Assembly (NCBI GenBank): GCA_021442155.1
Contig: CM038216.1
Span: 90,321,666-90,385,665 of the forward strand
Length of the DNA: 64,000 bases
From: Cymbidium sinense
Taxonomy: Eukaryota; Streptophyta; Magnoliopsida; Asparagales; Orchidaceae
Reading direction: 5' to 3'
Every line of letters begins with the position of its first letter. The stretch's first letter is position 1. The notes below the pieces were generated by a model. That model searched no databases. It saw only the letters and a list, made by a program, of their open reading frames with translations, and was not told where the DNA came from. The position numbers and the translations under genes were made by a program. Shown one piece after another: positions 59,449-64,000 of this stretch.

Positions 59449-59930
59449 TGTGGTGGTGTGTTACTAAATATTATTGTACATTTTAGTATGTTTTAATTTT
59501 GTTATAATACAATGGGTCAGAACTCACAAAAATGTTAATTTGAGGGTTAAGATGGTAGAATTTGGCCAAATTAACAGCACACACCAAAAAGCAAAACCAA
59601 AATTATGTAATTTTGTACCATTTCTAATAGAAAGATAACAATTTTACATCCAAAATGAATATTATTCATATTTTGAGAAAATTTTGTCATTGTTTTCTTT
59701 TAAGTGATTCTAATGAGGTGTAACGTTAGAATATATATTATATTATAGCAAATTATAATATAACATCATATCTTATAATATAATATATTATGATAATTCA
59801 CATTATAATATGTTTAGCATGATATTGTATAGTTAGTTTGAGCTTGCAACATCACAAATCATAAAATATTGATTACAATGTTAAGATGATGTAATTTAAA
59901 TGAATGCATTATTAGGCTTTTGGTTGATGT
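58460..59930. repeat. AT-rich diverged tandem satellite, period about 0.3-0.38 kb
   Basis: Two landmarks alternate. One is ATGGTAGAATTTGGCCAAAT and variants, near 58854, 59176 and 59550, with weaker forms near 58600 and 59885. The other is the set GCAATCCATTGTGATGTG (near 58973), AGTGATTCATTTTAAGGTG (near 59323) and AGTGATTCTAATGAGGTG (near 59704). Between them lie TATAATATA-type words. Spacings of about 320-380 bases point to four or so diverged units. No coding sequence is evident. Confidence 0.7.
59406..59445. repeat. (AT)20 microsatellite
   Basis: Uninterrupted AT dinucleotide run inside the AT-rich satellite. Confidence 0.95.
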
Positions 59931-61900
59931 ATTAAGGGTGTGCATAAGAGAAAAATAAGATTTGATGAGAATTCTATGTCAAGGACATGGAGGGAGATCT
60001 AGGGATAACACATGACATTGACATATGTCAAGGGCATAGAAGAAGAAAAAATGTTGCTGATAAGGTTTGAATTTGATTTGATTATATGATTTATAGAGAG
60101 AAGATCCACTAGGGATAAGAATCAATAATCCACCATGGATTATGATCAAATCGACTTTAATTTGTTTTAATTTAATTGATGTGGAGGGATATTTGCTAGA
60201 GATATGGGATCGAGTCCACTGGGGATCAAGTATATAAACCTTTAACTAGGGAAGTAGGTTCAAGCTATCCACTGGGGATTAGGATTTGAGTTTGATTTCA
60301 TAGATTTGTTTGGGGATGTATCCAGTAGGAATAAGAGTTTGGTTAGATTTCTTTAATTTAGACTCTACTTGGGGAGTTGGTTTAATTTGGCTTCACTAGG
60401 GAGCTTGGTTTTGAACTTAATTTCTTTAATTGACTTGTTTATATATGATTTGGGGCTCCACTAGGGATAAGGGTGTGATTTAACTCCACTAGGGAAAATC
60501 AGATTAGGTTTAATTTAATCTGAGTAAATATATGGACTTGGTTGGTGTGTGTGATGAACCCACTAAGAAGGGCAATATCAGCCTTGACCTACATTAGGTT
60601 TACAAATCCAAAGGGATAGTCTACCAAATATGGGGTAGAACTAGCAAACCTAAGGGGTGTGGTAGGAAGAAGGTGTGCAACTACTATGCTAGAAAAGGCA
60701 TAGCAGACTTACATCTTCCAAAGCGAGGATCAATCATTGGGGTGACCTGTTGGATGCATAATAAATCAAACCTAACCTAGGGTGACTACTGAGTGAATGT
60801 TGTGGGTACTTATGTTAACTTAAAAGTAGTCATGATTAATTTTATCTTAGTTTTGTATGATTTGATATGGTTTGTTTGGTATAGTCTAATTTCAAATTAA
60901 GCACATATCCATTAGGGATGTGAGCTCGGTCAAATTTGATATATTTAATTTATGGATGATGTTAGTGTGCTATGGACCCATTAAGAAGGGGCTATATCAA
61001 ACTTGTCCTATCTCAAATTTAAATGGGGTTGCAAAGGACATGATCCAAATATAGTGCCCACAAGGGAGGTACTGTTAGGGGCATTATTTTGAGCCCTAGA
61101 AAAGAAAGCTTATAGGTGTATGGTGACCAACTTAATGAGAAAGTGTAGTAGACTAACATCTGCCATGAGTGGTGTATCTTAAGGTGCAAAAACCAACCAA
61201 CATAAGGTGTATCTATCAGCATGAGTGGTGTATCCATCAGGATAGTGAGAACCCACCAACCTAAGGTGCCCGTTAGTGTGCAATAATCAATATGGAAAGA
61301 AAGCGTGTAGGCTTATAACTTTCCAAGTGCAACTGGTCATCGAGATAGTCTGTCATCGGTGGGATAAATACTGTCTGACCTAGAGCGACTACTAAGCGGG
61401 GGGCACCGAGGAAGGACTAGACTGAGACTTGAAGTAGTCAGGAGGAAAGGAGTTGATAGGGGACTTATCCTAAAACTCAAATAAACTCAACCTAGTCAGT
61501 GCATGAAGGCTAATCCAAGAAGAAAATGTAGCACACTCACATCCTCATAAACAAAGCCAACATGAGGTAGCCTACCAGCCATACAGAAAGGCTTACCAAA
61601 TAAACAAGGTGCTCATTGATGTGTAGTGGCCAAGTAAAGAATAAAAGAATAGAAGACTTACATCCTCCAAATCAGGAAGACCATTAGGGTGACACACTAG
61701 CAGGGTAGCTTGTCAGCCCGTCCTAGAGTAGCAACTGAGTGAGTGTCACTAGGGGTGTTACCATAACTCAGAGTAGCCTGAAATAAAAGCTATGTGTTTG
61801 TTTTATATATGTGTGTGTAGTTTGTGTTTGTGTTTTATCGATGAAGCATATGATGCTACTCGGGTTCCTTACACCTTCCCTAAACACATTGTGGTAGATT
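59931..61900 (-). mobile_element. Probable LTR / 3' non-coding region of a Ty3/gypsy element
   Basis: This stretch follows the integrase end on the - strand, the position expected for the 3' non-coding region and 3' LTR. It holds no convincing ORF but several internal repeats. Reading on + these are TCCACTAGGGATAAG-like words at 60104-60500 and a longer module ending CTAG(G/A)G(T/C)GACTACTGAG (60775-60815, 61380-61410, 61720-61760). The + strand CCTTACACCTTCCCTAAACA near 61870 would be a purine-rich AGGGAAGGTGTAAGG on -, a candidate polypurine tract. LTR ends were not defined. Confidence 0.5.
60104..60921 (+). repeat. Short dispersed repeats, CCACTAGGGATAAG type
   Basis: Eight related words: 60104 (TCCACTAGGGATAAG), 60215 (TCCACTGGGGATCAAG), 60268 (TCCACTGGGGATTAGG), 60319 (TCCAGTAGGAATAAG), 60391 (TTCACTAGGGAGCTTGG), 60456 (TCCACTAGGGATAAGG), 60484 (TCCACTAGGGAAAATC) and 60907 (TCCATTAGGGATGTG). 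Irregular spacing of about 30-110 bases suggests an old decayed minisatellite in the LTR-like region. Confidence 0.7.
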
Positions 61901-61994
61901 CATAAACAAGAATACTTTCAACATGGAAGAGATTGAATTTGAAATGGAATTTTCATTGGTGATAATTATTTTCAAACATGATTTATAATATTTA

Positions 61995-63156
61995 TTTAAG
62001 TATAGCACATTGATTGGAAGCATGGCACTCTCCCTTATAATTAATAAGTTGATGAGATCCTCTTTGGTCCTTCTTTATGGCAAAAGGGTCTTTTGAAGTG
62101 GGTTTAAACTTATCTCCCATCTTATGACGTGCAATAATCAGTCTACTTAAAACTAAAATAAGCTCTCCTACTCAAAAAGCTCTAGGACGGGCCAATTTAT
62201 TGCGAGCTTGAATCATTTTATCTTTGTACAACTCAAAGTTTTACATGTTTATAGGCATCTCTTCTCCAAACCTTTGAGCTTTTCTAACCATAAGTTGATG
62301 CTCTACTCTATTATGATATTTCTACCCACAACTATCCTTAGTGATGGGAGTTGGACTTCTAATAGTAGAGCGGCTTCAGACCCATGCACTATGGAGAAAG
62401 GAGTAGATTGAGTTGGAGTTCTATATATAGTGCAGTAGGCCCACAAAGCTTCAACTAACTACTCATGCCACTATCGATTGTTGTTGTCAAGTGTCTTCTT
62501 CAGTATTTGGATAATGAGTTTTATTGAATGCTTCTGCTAAGCCGCTTTCCCTAGAGTAGTTGTTGGTAGAATATTTCCAGTCTACGTTATGTCTTCGAGC
62601 AAAGTTTTTTTATCTCAGTGCTCTTGAATGAATTTCCATTATCAGATATAATTTGTCAAAGCACTCTGAACCTATATACAATATGGTTCCTAAAAAACTA
62701 TAGCACATGCTGAGTTGTGTCCTCTCTAAATAGAATCACCTTTGCCCATTTGGAAATGTAATTAGTAGCAGCTAAGATGAACTAATGACCCTTAGAAGAT
62801 GGAGGATCAATCAGACCCACTATGTCGATCCCCCAACAGTCGAATGGCCACGAGGCCAATGTAAGATGTAGAATGTTGGGTGATTGGTGTAAGATCACAC
62901 CATGTATTTGATATTGGTGGCATCGCCTAGCCGTATCCATGCAATCTTTGATCATCAATGGCCAGTAGTATTCTAGTCTCTTAATCTTGGCTTCCATCTT
63001 AGGATCATATTGGATAGCTCCACATAATCCTGAGTGTACCTCGATCACAATCTTACGAGCTTTGTTCTTTTCTAAACAACGTAACCACATATGATCAAAA
63101 GATCGATGGTATAAGACACCATCCACAAGAATGTAGGAAAGTGCTCTATACTTCAT
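61995..63156 (-). pseudogene. Ty3/gypsy integrase, decayed
   Basis: Read on -, the zinc-binding part (63156 to about 62870, an open 124-codon frame ending at 62782) has EVHSGLCG and YYWPLMIKDCMDTARRCHQYQ: the second His and the last Cys of the HHCC motif are lost (CHQC is CHQY). The core begins SWPFDCWGIDIVGLIDPPSS, with the first catalytic Asp codon at 62824-62826. After stops comes FILAATNYISKWAK, then IISDNGNSFKS with the second Asp at 62641-62643, and GLAEAFNKT with the catalytic Glu near 62530. The C-terminal ELYKDKMIQARNKLARPRAF and GDKFKPTSKDPFAIKKDQRG close the protein near 62000. Many stops make it non-functional. In life it would insert the element cDNA. Confidence 0.87.
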
Positions 63157-63367
63157 CTAATGGGCTTGGGACTTCTCTTGAGGTAGTTTTCCTTTATTAA
63201 GGTAATCTATGAATGGTTGTCTCTAATCTAACTCCTTGTCCTTCTTAGCAATGACAACCTCCCTTTAAAAGATTACTTTTTGATGAGTTCAATATCAATA
63301 AGGGATAAGACTTGCCTATTTTGGACCTTTATTGATATGGTCTCATCCTCTAGACATGCCAACTCTT
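63157..63367 (-). pseudogene. Linker between gypsy RNase H and integrase
   Basis: Continuation of the same pol remnant. Translation in short pieces (for example an ETTIHRLP-like piece) with stops and frameshifts. It probably corresponds to the spacer before the integrase zinc-binding region. No separate gene is proposed. Confidence 0.5.
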
Positions 63368-63775
63368 AGCAAGCTTGGCTAAAGCATACGCTATGATGTC
63401 CTCTCCTCAAGGAATCTTATAAATGATAATCTCTAGGATTTGGGCCAATTACTCCATGGTGTACTTATGGTAGTGATGGAGCTTAGGCTTTATAACCTTA
63501 TAAGACCCAATAATTTGGTTGATAACTAGCTGAGAATCTTTGAAGATGTTGATATTTTAGATGCTTAGAGTAACGACTAACTCCAGACTAGCAATCAGAG
63601 CATCATATTCAACTTCATTGTTGGTGCAAGGATTGGACAGATGATATGAAAATTTTATCACATTACGATCCGAAGTTAAGAGAACTATTCCTACCCTCCC
63701 TTTCCTGGAATAGTAGATTGTGGTTCTTCTCCTCTCTTAAGAGGAAGCCACACCATCAAAGTACATCTCCCAATG
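63368..63775 (-). pseudogene. Ty3/gypsy RNase H domain, decayed
   Basis: On - the frame reads WEMYFDGVASS, stop, then KGRVGIVLLTSDRN, PCTNNEVEYDALIASLELVV, INIFKDSQLVINQIIGSYKV, KPKLHHYHKYTMEQ-like with a stop, and AYALAKLA. The acidic residues in YFDG, NNEVEY and KDSQ are kept. The last, usually ADALAKLA, is AYALAKLA (Asp to Tyr). Four in-frame stops occur. The NNE-EY...KDSQLV pattern is typical of the RNase H found in Tat-type plant gypsy elements. It lies upstream of the integrase on the same strand, the expected gypsy order. Confidence 0.85.
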
Positions 63776-64000
63776 GTGAATCCTAGTATCCCATAAGTTC
63801 ATGATTTGTTCATCAAGGAGATCATCACTAAGAGAAGAGTCAGCAGGAAGTGGGTGTGCTGCTAAGAAATTTGTTAGTACTTATCCTTTCATTGCATGTA
63901 GGGGTATGAATGTAGTGTGAAATTGTTAGAGGATCATGGACCATCATGCCAACCGTCTGGATAGCATCAACTGTGAAATGAGATACTGTAATGGATTGAT
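63776..64000 (-). pseudogene. Gypsy pol upstream of RNase H, decayed and cut by the window edge
   Basis: Continuation of the - strand pol toward the reverse transcriptase connection domain, which would lie beyond the right edge. Broken frames only; nothing specific is recognisable. Confidence 0.45.

Noticed and set aside
61019..61237. - strand ORF of 72 codons in the LTR-like region
   Set aside because: Lies in repeated non-coding modules and shows no gypsy domain.
62208..62411. + strand ORF of 67 codons
   Set aside because: Antisense to the decayed integrase, which has clear homology on the other strand.

Overview
The window looks like the distal (subtelomeric) part of a chromosome from a seed plant, probably a flowering plant. 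The reasons are the plant-type telomere unit CCCTAAA, plant-style LINE and Ty3/gypsy retrotransposon remains, and many fragments of a plant glycine-rich RNA-binding protein (GR-RBP) gene. I cannot name the species. I recognise no complete, functional protein-coding gene.

Positions 1-58,320 form one large degenerate telomere-derived array. Every CCCTAAA block has the C-rich strand on the + strand, as expected if the chromosome end lies to the left. No perfect CCCTAAA run exceeds about five units where I looked, so this is subtelomeric or interstitial repeat and not the terminal telomere. The array is built from a higher-order unit: (i) a degenerate CCCTAAA block, (ii) an A-rich block of roughly 0.7-1.3 kb made of AAATAAA, CCTAAA and CTAAAC words in a conserved order, and (iii) a conserved box close to GGTTTACTTAATTT, after which the next CCCTAAA block begins. 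In some units the CCCTAAA block carries a cassette of about 0.45 kb: the last coding exon plus 3'UTR of a GR-RBP gene. Sixteen full or partial cassettes are present, all on the + strand and nearly all with disabling mutations. Only the exon at 28,177-28,440 is open throughout. At least six segmental tandem duplications, with periods from about 0.55 to 5 kb, explain how the array grew.

The array is interrupted twice. A 5'-truncated LINE occupies 2,163-6,420; its reverse transcriptase is broken but its RNase H reading frame is intact. A non-telomeric island of unclear origin occupies 42,751-45,672. Several CCCTAAA blocks (clearest at 10.0-10.7, 16.6-17.0, 21.5-22.0, 32.2-33.1 and 35.6-36.2 kb) are shifted to CCCTGGG/CTGACC-type words by apparently one-directional A-to-G changes. 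This could be biological or a nanopore base-calling artefact.

At 58,320 the telomeric sequence stops at a perfect 12-bp inverted repeat. Beyond it lie an AT-rich diverged tandem satellite (58.5-59.9 kb), a repeat-rich non-coding stretch that is probably the LTR/3' region of a Ty3/gypsy element (59.9-61.9 kb), and the decayed integrase and RNase H of that element on the - strand (62.0-63.8 kb).

Nothing here works as an operon or pathway. The main interest is structural: a telomere-derived higher-order satellite that has captured and amplified a splice-acceptor-like exon with its polyadenylation region.
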